Of a DNA stretch of 52,647 nt, positions 1 through 8,418 are shown one piece after another (position 1 is the first letter of the stretch; every line of letters begins with the position of its first letter). Below the pieces are notes generated by a model that saw only the letters and a list, made by a program, of their open reading frames with translations, was not told the DNA's origin and did no database searches. This DNA comes from Flavobacteriaceae bacterium (lineage in GTDB: Bacteria; Bacteroidota; Bacteroidia; Flavobacteriales; Flavobacteriaceae). The stretch spans positions 1 to 52,647 of the forward strand of contig JALWKK010000056.1 in assembly GCA_027081505.1 (NCBI GenBank), in the 5' to 3' direction. A program made the position numbers and the translations under genes.

Positions 1-1006
1 TATCGCAACGTACAATACCACCAAATATATTAACTAAAATGGCTTTTACATTGGGGTCTTTTAAAATAATGTTGAAGGCGGTTTCTACTCGCTCGGCATC
101 TGCTGTACCGCCTACGTCTAAAAAGTTTGCAGGATCGCCTCCGGCTTGTTTTATTAAATCCATAGTAGCCATTGCCAATCCGGCACCATTTACCATACAG
201 CCTACGTTTCCGTCAAGATCTACATAGTTTAATCCGGCGGCTTTTGCTTCTACTTCAATAGGGTTTTCTTCTCGTGTATCTCTAAGTGCAGCGTAATCTT
301 TATGTCTAAATAATGCATTGTCGTCTAAGGTTACTTTTGCATCTACGGCAAGGATTCGGTCGTCACTGGTTTTAAGCACCGGATTTATCTCAAAAAGAGA
401 AGAATCGGTTTTGGAATAGGCTGTATAAAGCGCTGTAACAAATTTTACCATTTGCTTAAAAGCCGCTCCGCTTAATCCTAAATTAAATGCAATTTTTCTG
501 GCTTGAAAAGGCAAAATACCCAATGCCGGATCTATCTCTTCATTAAAAATTAAGTGTGGTGTTTCTTCGGCAACTTTTTCAATATCCATTCCGCCTTCGG
601 TAGAGTACATTATCATGTTCTTTCCGTTACTGCGGTTTAGCAAAACACTCATATAGTATTCTTCGGGTTCGCTATCGCCGGGATAATACACATCTTCTGC
701 TATTAATACTTGGTGTACTTTTTTTCCGTTTGCACCGGTTTGCGGTGTTATTAGCGTCATTCCTATAATTTGACTTGCAATGGTTTTAACCTCTTCCAAA
801 CTTTTGGCAAGTTTTACACCGCCTCCTTTTCCTCTTCCGCCAGCGTGTACTTGTGCTTTTACAACGTACCATTTTGTACCGGTTTGTTCGGTTAATTTCT
901 TAGCGGCTTCAACTGCTTCTTCGGGTGTAGTGGCTACAATTCCGCGTTGTATTTCCACACCAAAACTATTTAATATTTCTTTTCCTTGATATTCGTGTAA
1001 GTTCAT
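1..1006 (-). CDS. sucC: Succinyl-CoA ligase [ADP-forming] subunit beta, 3' end cut by the window
   Basis: Beta subunit of succinyl-CoA synthetase, a TCA-cycle enzyme that converts succinyl-CoA, ADP and phosphate into succinate, CoA and ATP in the cytoplasm. The protein starts [12 protein letters not shown], the usual SucC start. It carries the ATP-grasp region ([20 protein letters not shown]), the conserved EINP stretch, and the [21 protein letters not shown] and [12 protein letters not shown] motifs of the CoA-ligase part. About 335 codons are visible, ending in IFGGIVRCD, and the usual length is just under 400, so roughly 60 residues lie outside the window. The ATG at 1004-1006 is the natural start. 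A TACTTTTG box lies about 30 nt upstream. Identity is secure. Confidence 0.96.
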   Translation of the reverse strand, partial: MNLHEYQGKEILNSFGVEIQRGIVATTPEEAVEAAKKLTEQTGTKWYVVKAQVHAGGRGKGGGVKLAKSLEEVKTIASQIIGMTLITPQTGANGKKVHQVLIAEDVYYPGDSEPEEYYMSVLLNRSNGKNMIMYSTEGGMDIEKVAEETPHLIFNEEIDPALGILPFQARKIAFNLGLSGAAFKQMVKFVTALYTAYSKTDSSLFEINPVLKTSDDRILAVDAKVTLDDNALFRHKDYAALRDTREENPIEVEAKAAGLNYVDLDGNVGCMVNGAGLAMATMDLIKQAGGDPANFLDVGGTADAERVETAFNIILKDPNVKAILVNIFGGIVRCD

Positions 1007-1034
1007 TATAATAAAATTATAAAATTAGGCTTGG

Positions 1035-1042
1035 CAAAAGTA
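1035..1042 (-). promoter_or_regulatory. Probable sucC promoter, -7 box
   Basis: On the minus strand the sequence reads TACTTTTG, a match to the Bacteroidota -7 consensus TAnnTTTG, 28 nt before the sucC ATG. No convincing TTG -33 element was found at the expected distance, so the call rests on the -7 box and its position. Confidence 0.5.
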
Positions 1043-1242
1043 AGAAATGTTATGGTATTATTTAGGTAGTAAAACGGAAAGTTTTAATTGAGTTTAAAAT
1101 GTAATATTGTCGGGTTTCTAAAACAATACATTGTAAGTTTAAATGTTAATTGTGATGTTTATAATTACGGGAGGATTATGATGTAATTAAATTAGCAGGA
1201 ATAGCACTCACACTTTTTTGATAACCGAATTATTTTTTTTTT

Positions 1243-1722
1243 TCATTCTTGCCAATCAATTTCTCTTCCCGGATATGCTACTTTTTTAAAAGGCCATATG
1301 GTATTTATCCACTTTTGTGTTGTTTCGAATAAGTGCTTATCTAATCCGGATTGAACTTCACTCTGTCTAATCCACATATACACTTCAGCATCGTAATCGA
1401 TTTTAGTTGAAGGTTCAATATAAAGACACCCAAGACATTTTGTTTCATCAAGGCTCATAACAGTATAAGCAAATGTCGATCTCATTTGAAATTCTTTTTG
1501 ATGCCATCCAAGGTCAATTAGGTTTTGTTCTATAGTTAAACCTATAGGCCATCTCTGATTAGGTCCAAAGGGTTTTGTTTTTTGTAAATACGCTACACTT
1601 GACATCACTGCATCATAATCCTTAGCTACATCGGTTACTTTTAACATTCTGATTTTCAATCGATTTGTTTCCAGGCCTTTCGGAATTTCAAAATTCGCAG
1701 GTATAAAATGTTTGTTACTCAT
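1243..1722 (-). CDS. GNAT-family N-acetyltransferase-like protein
   Basis: A 159-residue cytoplasmic protein that looks like a GNAT acyltransferase of the Acetyltransf_3 type. The visible cues are an N-terminal strand LETNRLKIRMLKVTDVAKDYDAVMSS, a central strand pair FAYTVMSLDETKCLGCLYIEPS, and a later strand DAEVYMWIRQSE followed by a helix. The standard acetyl-CoA loop (Q/RxxGxG/A) is not obvious and the protein ends soon after the last strand, so substrate and even activity are unclear. It stands alone, with a TAATTTTG box 19 nt upstream of its ATG. Fold assignment is moderately sure, function unknown. Confidence 0.65.
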   Translation of the reverse strand: MSNKHFIPANFEIPKGLETNRLKIRMLKVTDVAKDYDAVMSSVAYLQKTKPFGPNQRWPIGLTIEQNLIDLGWHQKEFQMRSTFAYTVMSLDETKCLGCLYIEPSTKIDYDAEVYMWIRQSEVQSGLDKHLFETTQKWINTIWPFKKVAYPGREIDWQE

Positions 1723-1740
1723 TTCTTAATGATAAATATT

Positions 1741-1748
1741 CAAAATTA
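1741..1748 (-). promoter_or_regulatory. Probable promoter of the GNAT-like gene, -7 box
   Basis: Minus strand reads TAATTTTG, a TAnnTTTG match, leaving a leader of about 15 nt before the ATG at 1722. A TTG on the same strand at 1765-1767 is only 16 nt away, shorter than the usual spacing. Confidence 0.45.
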
Positions 1749-1833
1749 TATGCAACCCTCCCTACAAAAGCTCCCAACAAGCAGTTGCATTTACAGTCTA
1801 TTTAAAATTGTTTTTTTTTTAGTTAAAACTATT

Positions 1834-2952
1834 TTAGTTTCCTAACATTACCGGCATAACGAGCATGGTAACCATTTCGCCTTCATCCATTCCGTCGGCT
1901 GGAGTTAGTATTCCTGCACGACTGGGAAGCGACATTTCCAACACAATTTGTTCGCTATTTAGGTTGTTTAGCATTTCGGTAAGAAAACGAGAGTTAAATC
2001 CTATTTGCATATCGTCTCCTTGATAATCGCAGGTTAAACGTTCTTCGGCTTTGTTGCTGTAGTCTATATCTTCTGCCGAAATATTTAATTCGGCGCCGGC
2101 AATTTTAAGACGGATTTGATGCGTTGTTTTGTTTGAGAAAATAGAAACCCGACGAACCGAGTTTAAAAACAAATTCCGGTCTATGGTAAGTTTATTGGGA
2201 TTTTCTTTAGGGATAACCGCTTCGTAATTGGGGTACTTTCCGTCAATTAAACGGCATATTAACTGCGTGTTATCAAAACTAAATTTTGCATTGGAATCGT
2301 TATACTCAATAGTTACATCTTCTTCGCTTCCGGATAGAATTCCTTTTAATAAGTTTAGCGGCTTTTTAGGCATTATAAATTCGGCTGTTTGCGAAGCCTG
2401 TAAATCATTTCTGGTGTACTTTACCAATTTATGTGCATCGGTAGCAACAAAGGTTAAGCTTTCGGTGCTAAATTGAAAAAACACACCGCTCATTACCGGA
2501 CGTAAATCGTCGTTTCCGGTAGCAAAAATGGTTTTTGAAATAGCCGTTGCCAATACATCTCCGGGAAGGGTTGTTTTGCTGGGGTCTTGCAACTCAATAC
2601 TTGCAGGAAAATCTTCGGCATTTGCATACGCCAAAGCGTATTTACCATGGCTGGAACTAATCTCGATGGTGTTGTTCTCTTCAATTGTAAAAGTAAGCGG
2701 TTGTTCGGCAAATGTTTTTAAGGTATCCAAAAGTAATCTGGCAGGAACACAAACAGCTCCTTTATGATCACCCTCTACATCTAGTTCTGCCGAAATAGTA
2801 GTTTCTAAATCGGATGCAGAAACTGTTAACCGGTTTCCGTCAAGTGAAAATAAAAAATTATCTAAAATAGGTAGCGTATTATTGTTGTTAATAATACCTC
2901 CCAATACTTGTAATTGCTTTAATAAATACGAACTCGATACAATAAATTTCAT
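1834..2952 (-). CDS. dnaN: DNA polymerase III subunit beta (sliding clamp)
   Basis: Ring-shaped processivity clamp of the replicative polymerase. At 372 residues the length fits the family. The N-terminal MKFIVSSSYLLKQLQVLGGIINNNNTLPILDNFLF, the repeated three-domain pattern, and the C-terminal segment ending LVMPVMLGN are characteristic. Each domain shows the usual strand-helix alternation, for example LTVSASDLETTIS in domain 1 and FVATDAHKLVKY in domain 2. It stands apart from dnaA here, as is usual in flavobacteria. It has a well-formed promoter (TTG, 22 nt, TATATTTG) at 2991-3023. Identity is secure. Confidence 0.97.
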   Translation of the reverse strand: MKFIVSSSYLLKQLQVLGGIINNNNTLPILDNFLFSLDGNRLTVSASDLETTISAELDVEGDHKGAVCVPARLLLDTLKTFAEQPLTFTIEENNTIEISSSHGKYALAYANAEDFPASIELQDPSKTTLPGDVLATAISKTIFATGNDDLRPVMSGVFFQFSTESLTFVATDAHKLVKYTRNDLQASQTAEFIMPKKPLNLLKGILSGSEEDVTIEYNDSNAKFSFDNTQLICRLIDGKYPNYEAVIPKENPNKLTIDRNLFLNSVRRVSIFSNKTTHQIRLKIAGAELNISAEDIDYSNKAEERLTCDYQGDDMQIGFNSRFLTEMLNNLNSEQIVLEMSLPSRAGILTPADGMDEGEMVTMLVMPVMLGN

Positions 2953-2990
2953 GCTCCGTTTACAGTTTTGTTATTATAAATTTTGATTTA

Positions 2991-3023
2991 CAAATATATT
3001 TTAAAATAATGGTATTATACCAA
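2991..3023 (-). promoter_or_regulatory. dnaN promoter (-33 TTG, 22-nt spacer, -7 TATATTTG)
   Basis: On the minus strand TTG at 3023-3021 is followed after 22 nt by TATATTTG at 2998-2991, matching the Bacteroidota promoter pattern. The predicted leader is about 35 nt before the dnaN ATG. Confidence 0.65.
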
Positions 3024-3116
3024 CGTTACCGAAAAATTATTAACAAGTAAAGTTTGATAAATAAACAAGTTGCGAATACCTTGCAAAGAGATGTGTTCGG
3101 AAAAAAAATAAATGTG

Positions 3117-3124
3117 TACTTTTG
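3117..3124 (+). promoter_or_regulatory. Promoter of the PhoD-like gene, -7 box
   Basis: TACTTTTG matches TAnnTTTG. It lies inside the first codons of the longest possible reading frame (ATG at 3112), which argues that translation starts instead at 3142, about 13 nt after the likely transcription start. No clear -33 TTG was seen. Confidence 0.5.
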
Positions 3125-3141
3125 AAACTAAAATAGATCCA

Positions 3142-4203
3142 ATGAAACTTCTTACTTTTTTACTACTTATTTTTACCTTTTTTGCTTGCAATGACAAACC
3201 AAAAAAAATAGAAACTAAATTTAGTAGTATTGTTAAACAGAAAGAAACCAATCAATCCGATTTTATCGCAGTTTTTGCCAGTTGCAACGATCAAAAAATG
3301 GAGCAACCGCTTTGGAAACCTATTTTAGAAACCCGTCCGGACGTTTTTGTTTGGGGAGGCGATAATATTTATGCAGATACTAAAGATACTGCCAAAATGA
3401 AACGGGATTATGCCTTGTTACTAGCAAATCCGGGCTATAAAAAACTCACAAAACAAACAAAAATAATAGGTACTTGGGACGATCACGATTATGGTATTAA
3501 CGACGGTGGTAAAGAATGGGAGATTAAAGCCGATGCACAAAAATTTTTTCTGGATTTTTTAAAAGTACCCAAAGAGAGTCCCAGACGCAACCAAGAAGGG
3601 GTTTATACTGCCGAGGTTTTTGAAACGCCAAAAGGAAAAATTAAAATCATACTATTGGATACAAGATATTTTAGAACCGGATTAAAAAAGAGCAACGTAA
3701 GAGGAAGACGTTACGAGCCTTGGGGTAAAAATCATAAAGGAACTATTTTGGGAGAAAAACAATGGGAGTGGCTTAATAAAGAATTGCAAGACACAACGAC
3801 AACTTTTACGGTAATAAACAGCAGTATTCAAGTTTTGTCAAGCGAACACGGATGGGAGCGTTGGGCAACGTTTCCCAATGAATTGGAAAAATTAAAACAA
3901 ACTATAAAAAATGCAAAATCAAAAAATATTTTTATTATTAGTGGCGATAGGCATTTAGCAGAATTTTCGGTAGATAAAGTAGAAGGACTTCCCTACGAAT
4001 TGGTAGATTTTACAACCAGTGGTTTAACCAAGACATTTCCTGATAATCCGGATGAATTAAACGCACTTCGAAAAGGAAAACAAGTTAAACAATTAAATTT
4101 TGGTGTTGTTTATTTTAATTTTGAAAAACAACAAGTAAAAATGGAAATAAGAGGAATAAACAATACTCTTTATGAGACCTATACTTTGGATTTTAAAAAA
4201 TAA
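3142..4203 (+). CDS. PhoD-like phosphatase family lipoprotein
   Basis: Predicted metallophosphoesterase of the PhoD-like alkaline phosphatase / phosphodiesterase family, tethered to a membrane outside the cytoplasm. The start at 3142 gives MKLLTFLLLIFTFFACNDK, a clean lipoprotein signal with the lipobox cysteine at residue 17. Metal-site motifs are in order: VFVWGGDNIYAD, GTWDDHDYGINDGG, LLDTRYFR and SGDRHLAEF. Likely substrates are phosphomonoesters or diesters, but PhoD-like specificity cannot be read from sequence. The lytic transglycosylase gene follows after 33 nt but has its own -7 box. The longer frame starting at 3112 is less likely because it overlaps the promoter and would bury the signal peptide. 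Confidence 0.85.
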   Translation: MKLLTFLLLIFTFFACNDKPKKIETKFSSIVKQKETNQSDFIAVFASCNDQKMEQPLWKPILETRPDVFVWGGDNIYADTKDTAKMKRDYALLLANPGYKKLTKQTKIIGTWDDHDYGINDGGKEWEIKADAQKFFLDFLKVPKESPRRNQEGVYTAEVFETPKGKIKIILLDTRYFRTGLKKSNVRGRRYEPWGKNHKGTILGEKQWEWLNKELQDTTTTFTVINSSIQVLSSEHGWERWATFPNELEKLKQTIKNAKSKNIFIISGDRHLAEFSVDKVEGLPYELVDFTTSGLTKTFPDNPDELNALRKGKQVKQLNFGVVYFNFEKQQVKMEIRGINNTLYETYTLDFKK

Positions 4204-4214
4204 ACCGGTATCTT

Positions 4215-4222
4215 TATTTTTG
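4215..4222 (+). promoter_or_regulatory. Probable promoter of the lytic transglycosylase gene, -7 box
   Basis: TATTTTTG matches TAnnTTTG, 14 nt before the ATG at 4237. A TTTG at 4185-4188 is 26 nt upstream, slightly far for a -33 element. Confidence 0.45.
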
Positions 4223-4236
4223 AAAAAGAAAACATA

Positions 4237-5166
4237 ATGAAGTTAGTTTATAAAATAGGAATCGGGGTTTTAATAGTAGGAGGAATATACGCTTCGATAC
4301 AAGCGGTACAAAACCCGCCAACCGACGATATATTAGAAAAAACATTAGTAAACGATTACAATGTTTATGCTTTGCCACTACCGCAAGAAATTGATTTTTG
4401 CGGCGAACCGGTCCCGTTGAATAATCCGGATATTAGAGAACGCCTCGATAGAGAGTTGTTGGTTAACACCTATTGGCAATCTAACGGATTGTTACTAATT
4501 AAAAGAGCAAACAAATACTTTCCCATTATAGAGGCATTGTTAAAAAAATACGGCTTACCGGACGATTTTAAATACCTCGTTGTAGCCGAGAGCGGTCTTG
4601 AAAATAACAGGTCGCCGGCTGGAGCAGCCGGTTTTTGGCACTTTTTAAAAAGCACCGGAAAAGAATACGGTTTAGAAATAAACTCGTATGTAGATGAACG
4701 TTATAACTTAGAGTTAGCAACAAAAGTAGCCGCAAAATATTTAAAAAACTCCAAAAACAAATTCGGTTCTTGGACATTGGCTGCCGCTGCTTACAATGCA
4801 GGTAACGGTGGAATTCAAAAACAAATAGACAGGCAGGGAGTAAACACATACTACGATTTGTTGCTAAATCAAGAAACCAGTAGGTATGTATTTAGAATTT
4901 TGGCTTTTAAAGAAATTTTATCCAATCCGCAAAAATACGGATTTAACTATCGCGAAAAAGACCTGTATCAACCCATTCCTACTTATACGGTTAAGGTTGA
5001 TACACCTGTTACCGATTTTGCAAAATTTGCTCAACGGTTTGGCATCAATTATAAAATATTAAAACTTCACAATCCGTGGCTACGTGATACGTTTTTAAAG
5101 AATGCTTCGGGAAAGGAGTATTTTATTAAAATTCCGAAACAAGGTTATTATAATGCAGGACAATAA
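4237..5166 (+). CDS. Membrane-anchored lytic transglycosylase (SLT domain, MltD-like)
   Basis: Cleaves the glycan strand of peptidoglycan by non-hydrolytic transglycosylation, acting in the periplasm. Residues 1-20 form a signal or anchor segment. The SLT domain spans about residues 90-235, with the catalytic glutamate at E118 in YLVVAESGLENNRSPAGAAGFW, then the family motifs YNLELATKVAAKYL and AAAAYNAGNGGI. The usual glutamine after the tryptophan of GFWQF is histidine here (GFWHFLKSTGKEYGL). The C-terminal part (PIPTYTVKVDTPVTDFAKFAQRFGINYKILKLHNPWL) resembles the LysM-like tail of MltD-type enzymes. The gene overlaps the start of the permease gene by 14 nt if that gene begins at 5153. Confidence 0.88.
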   Translation: MKLVYKIGIGVLIVGGIYASIQAVQNPPTDDILEKTLVNDYNVYALPLPQEIDFCGEPVPLNNPDIRERLDRELLVNTYWQSNGLLLIKRANKYFPIIEALLKKYGLPDDFKYLVVAESGLENNRSPAGAAGFWHFLKSTGKEYGLEINSYVDERYNLELATKVAAKYLKNSKNKFGSWTLAAAAYNAGNGGIQKQIDRQGVNTYYDLLLNQETSRYVFRILAFKEILSNPQKYGFNYREKDLYQPIPTYTVKVDTPVTDFAKFAQRFGINYKILKLHNPWLRDTFLKNASGKEYFIKIPKQGYYNAGQ

Positions 5167-5539
5167 AAAAATGAGCATTTCTACTCTTTTAATTTTGGTG
5201 CTTATAGGTTTGTTAGCAGGATTTGTAAGCGGATTGTTAGGTATTGGCGGCGGTGTTGTTATTGTTCCGTTAATGATGTTGATTTTTGGGTCTTCGCAAC
5301 TCGAAGCACAAGGTACAAGTTTGGCAGTATTGGCAGTACCGGTTACGTTTTTAGCGGCATACGGTTATTACACCGAAGGATATTTAAATTGGAAATATGC
5401 CCTCGCCATTGCAGTTACTTTTGTGATAGGCGGTTATTTAGGTTCTAAATTGGCAATTTCAATTCCAAAAGAATTGCTAAAAAAAATATTTGCAATTGCA
5501 CTTATTATTGTTGCTATAAAAATGCTTTTTGGAAAATAG
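5153..5539 (+). CDS. Half-size TauE/SafE (TSUP) family membrane protein
   Basis: Inner-membrane protein of the TauE/SafE sulfite or anion exporter family. It has about 128 residues and four hydrophobic segments, equal to one of the two repeats of full-length TSUP proteins; such proteins presumably dimerise. The signature GLLAGFVSGLLGIGGGVVIVPLMML is clear, split here as GFVSGLLGIGGG and VVIVPLMML. The start is either ATG 5153, overlapping the previous gene by 14 nt, or ATG 5171. An upstream extension to 5102 lies wholly inside the preceding gene and is not credible. Translation coupling with the transglycosylase is possible. Substrate unknown. Confidence 0.85.
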   Translation: MQDNKKMSISTLLILVLIGLLAGFVSGLLGIGGGVVIVPLMMLIFGSSQLEAQGTSLAVLAVPVTFLAAYGYYTEGYLNWKYALAIAVTFVIGGYLGSKLAISIPKELLKKIFAIALIIVAIKMLFGK

Positions 5540-5563
5540 ATTTGGGTAACAGATTATCCGGTA

Positions 5564-6271
5564 TTAATCTTTTAAAACATAGTTGTTTTGAGTCCCTTCA
5601 AAGTTTTTTAACAACGAAATGCCGTTGTAAAAAGCTGTATAATTTAATTCAAAAGAGAGTTCGTATTTCTCGTTATAAGGATGTAAAACACCTCTTCTTA
5701 CATCTACAATTTTTTTGTTTTCATCTATAAAAAAAGAGGTAGGAAAACCCAAAGTGTGCTTTAGTGTTTGAATGATATGATTGCTACTATTTTCATCTTC
5801 ATCAACATAAACAATTGTGATACGACGAGAATAGTCTTTGGCAACTTTGCGTACCGCTTTTTTGGAGTCCCAAAAAAGCACAACAAAATCAATATCTTTA
5901 TAATAACTGTTGGCTATCTCATTTAAAGCAGGGATTTCTCCGGTACCGGGTGTACACCAAGAAGCATAAGTCATTAAAAAAATCGGTTTTTTAAAATCAT
6001 ACATTTCAATACGCTTACCCGAAAGTTTTTTAATATTAAAATTATCTAAATAACTCCCGTTCACAACATTTTTTATCAACGAATCAAACAGAAACTCAGC
6101 TCTTCTGTAGTCCTTTTCAAAATAAGCTCTATCGGACTTTATCGAGTAATTCTTGAAATTTTTACCCAACCGAATAGACAAAAAAGACTCGTTCGGTATG
6201 ACCGTAATTTGGCATATCGCTGAAAAAGAAATCAATAAGAAGTATAAAAGTAGTTTTCTACTCATACACAT
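5564..6271 (-). CDS. Secreted thioredoxin-fold (TlpA/AhpC-TSA-like) protein with a single active-site cysteine
   Basis: A 235-residue exported protein with an N-terminal signal peptide (RKLLLYFLLISFSAICQ) and a thioredoxin-like fold from about residue 80. The active-site region reads MTYASWCTPGTGEIPALNEIA: where TlpA/ResA-type proteins have WCxPC, the second cysteine is Gly109, leaving only Cys106. Later fold cues are DFVVLFWDSKK, a strand ITIVYVDED and the cis-proline region LGFPTSFFIDENKKIV. A monothiol enzyme could act on mixed disulfides or may have lost redox activity. Start is ATG 6271 or ATG 6265. A TATATTTG box lies upstream. The gene converges on the permease gene, 24 nt away. Confidence 0.8.
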   Translation of the reverse strand: MCMSRKLLLYFLLISFSAICQITVIPNESFLSIRLGKNFKNYSIKSDRAYFEKDYRRAEFLFDSLIKNVVNGSYLDNFNIKKLSGKRIEMYDFKKPIFLMTYASWCTPGTGEIPALNEIANSYYKDIDFVVLFWDSKKAVRKVAKDYSRRITIVYVDEDENSSNHIIQTLKHTLGFPTSFFIDENKKIVDVRRGVLHPYNEKYELSFELNYTAFYNGISLLKNFEGTQNNYVLKD

Positions 6272-6292
6272 TTGGTTTTGTTAGTTAGACCA

Positions 6293-6300
6293 CAAATATA
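6293..6300 (-). promoter_or_regulatory. Promoter of the thioredoxin-fold gene, -7 box
   Basis: Minus strand TATATTTG, an exact TAnnTTTG match, 21 nt before the ATG at 6271. No TTG at the usual distance was found. Confidence 0.5.
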
Positions 6301-6407
6301 CAAAAAGGTTGCTTTAGTTACTGCTTAAAAGCATATAAAATTATTAAAACCAATCGTTTATATATATTCGTTTAGCAAAAATCCGTTTATTTATTAAATT
6401 AAAACAA

Positions 6408-6444
6408 AGAAAAACCCTGTAAAAAGAAATAGAAAAACCCTGTA
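6408..6444. promoter_or_regulatory. Pair of 14-bp direct repeats, 23 bp apart
   Basis: AGAAAAACCCTGTA occurs at 6408-6421 and again, identical, at 6431-6444. The start-to-start distance of 23 bp puts both copies on about the same face of the helix, as expected for a dimeric activator. The pair lies about 95-130 bp upstream of the 6538 gene. The cognate regulator is unknown. Confidence 0.5.
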
Positions 6445-6460
6445 GCTGACAAAAATCAGC
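6445..6460. promoter_or_regulatory. Crp/Fnr-like inverted repeat (TGA-N6-TCA)
   Basis: GCTGACAAAAATCAGC is a dyad with arms GCTGA/TCAGC. The TGA-N6-TCA spacing equals that of Crp/Fnr-family boxes (TTGAT-N4-ATCAA). It directly abuts the second 14-bp direct repeat, so the two look like parts of one control region for the operon starting at 6538. Confidence 0.45.
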
Positions 6461-6537
6461 GTTTAATCACCTAACTAATATTACCTTAGTATTTATATAA
6501 AAGGATATATAATCAATAAACTGCAAACACATACGGT

Positions 6538-8418
6538 ATGGGCGATCAAAAAGTAAATAAAATAAAAGGAAAACATACGAAGGCAAGATTTACACAACAT
6601 TTGTTGGAAGACTTAAAAGCATTGGATTATATGCTTAAAAACAACTTGTTTGAAGACGATACAATTCGTATTGGTGCCGAACAGGAATTTTGTTTGGTAA
6701 ATCGAGATTGGAGACCCTCAAAAAAAGCCTTAACTATTTTAAAAAATATTGATGACCCTCATTTTACTACCGAAATTGCAAAATACAACTTAGAACTTAA
6801 CTTAGATCCCGTAGTATTAACTAAAAACGCTTTTAATAAGATTGAAAACCAACTAACCGAGTTGCTTCAAAAAGTAAAAAACAAGGCAGCTCTTGCCCAA
6901 AACAAAATCGTTTTAACCGGAATTTTACCCACCATTACCAAAAAAGAATTACAACCGGATTATATGACTCCTAAGCCTAGATATTATTTATTAAACAAAA
7001 TGCTTAAAGAGTTGAGAGGAGGCGATTTTAGACTGCATATTCGTGGCGTAGATGAACTAAATAACGTACACGATTCGGTATTGTTTGAGGGTTGCAATAC
7101 CAGTTTTCAAATGCACTTGCAAATTCCTTCATACGACTTTATTGCCAGTTACAACTGGGCTTTGGCAATTTCGGGAGTGGTGTTGAGTATGTGTGTAAAT
7201 TCACCATTGTTATTAGGACGAGAACTATGGAGCGAAACACGTATCGCCTTATTTAAACAAAGTATCGATACGCGTAAGTCTTCCTATGTATTAAAAAACC
7301 AAGAAGCAAGAGTGGCGTTTGGTAACAATAGCTGGGCAGAAGGTAACATTGTTGAAATATATAGAAATCTTATTGCACAACATGACAATATCGTTACTAA
7401 AACTATTTCTGTTAACTCACTTGAAGAAATTAAAAACGGAAATACACCAAAGCTGGAAGCCCTATGTACTTTTAACGGTACTATTTATAGATGGAATCGT
7501 GCATGCTACGGAGTAACAAACGGAAAACCACACTTGCGAATTGAAAACAGATACATCCCCTCCGGACCATCTGTAAAAGACGAAATGGCTAACTTTGCTT
7601 TTTGGGTAGGCTTAATGATGGGAAGACCCGAAAAATATGATGATATGCAAAAAGTGATGGATTTTAGAGATGCCAAAGCAAATTTTATTAAAGCGGCTCG
7701 ATACGGAAAAGAAAGCCTGCTCTTTTGGGATAATACCTACGTTCCGGCTTCAGTTTTGGTGCTACAGAAATTTTTACCAATAGCAAAATCCGGTTTGCAA
7801 AAAATGAATATCGATGACCAAAGTATAAACGAATTATTAGGCATTATTGAAAAGCGAGCAAAAACACAAACAGGTGCAGAATGGATGATAACGAACTACC
7901 GCAAACTCTTAAAAAACAACAAACCCGATGATTCGCTTCAAATTTTGACAAAATCTATTTATGATTTTCAAAAAAATAATAATCCGGTCTCCCAATGGCG
8001 AATGTTACGGGATAACGAAAAATTAGATGCAAAAAAAAATACAGAAGTAGCACATATTATGACAACCCGACTTTTTGTAGTACATAAAAACGATTTGGCT
8101 TCACTGGCAACGAGTATTATGAAGTGGAAAAACATTCATCACGTTCCGGTAGAGAGTAAAAAAGGAAAATTAGTAGGTTTGCTTACTTGGAAACATTTGT
8201 TGAATTTTCAAGAAAATCAAAAATCAACTGCATTAAATCATTACTTCGTCAAAGATATTATGGTAAAAAAAGTAATAACCGTTACACCACAAACCAGCAT
8301 TAAAAAAGCGGTAACATTAATGAAAAAGCACCAAATAGGATGTTTACCGGTGATACAAAAAAAATACTTGGTAGGAATAATCACAACAAAAGATTTAATC
8401 GAAGTATCCTATGCGTAA
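6538..8418 (+). CDS. GCS2-like carboxylate-amine ligase with C-terminal CBS pair
   Basis: A 626-residue cytoplasmic protein. The first 480 residues or so resemble the glutamate-cysteine ligase type 2 (YbdK-like) family: IRIGAEQEFCLVN near residue 42 gives the glutamate-rich ATP site, followed by NLELNLDPV, NTSFQMHLQIPS, and RIENRYIPSGPSVKDEMAN. Two CBS domains follow at about 504-560 and 571-624 (VAHIMTTRLFVV; VKDIMVKKVITVTPQTS), which usually bind adenine nucleotides and sense energy state. The amine and acid substrates are not known; classic glutathione synthesis is not implied. The stop overlaps the next gene by 8 nt, so the two are translationally coupled. A dense set of upstream repeats suggests tight, probably stress-linked control. 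Confidence 0.82.
   Translation: MGDQKVNKIKGKHTKARFTQHLLEDLKALDYMLKNNLFEDDTIRIGAEQEFCLVNRDWRPSKKALTILKNIDDPHFTTEIAKYNLELNLDPVVLTKNAFNKIENQLTELLQKVKNKAALAQNKIVLTGILPTITKKELQPDYMTPKPRYYLLNKMLKELRGGDFRLHIRGVDELNNVHDSVLFEGCNTSFQMHLQIPSYDFIASYNWALAISGVVLSMCVNSPLLLGRELWSETRIALFKQSIDTRKSSYVLKNQEARVAFGNNSWAEGNIVEIYRNLIAQHDNIVTKTISVNSLEEIKNGNTPKLEALCTFNGTIYRWNRACYGVTNGKPHLRIENRYIPSGPSVKDEMANFAFWVGLMMGRPEKYDDMQKVMDFRDAKANFIKAARYGKESLLFWDNTYVPASVLVLQKFLPIAKSGLQKMNIDDQSINELLGIIEKRAKTQTGAEWMITNYRKLLKNNKPDDSLQILTKSIYDFQKNNNPVSQWRMLRDNEKLDAKKNTEVAHIMTTRLFVVHKNDLASLATSIMKWKNIHHVPVESKKGKLVGLLTWKHLLNFQENQKSTALNHYFVKDIMVKKVITVTPQTSIKKAVTLMKKHQIGCLPVIQKKYLVGIITTKDLIEVSYA

Noticed and set aside
1007-1242. Small genes in the gap upstream of sucC
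   Set aside because: Only frames of about 12-14 codons without conserved features were found; nothing beyond the sucC promoter box is supported.
5551-5570. Hairpin between the TauE/SafE gene and the thioredoxin-fold gene
   Set aside because: Only 6 bp, no good T run, and it overlaps the stop of the converging gene; too weak to call a terminator.
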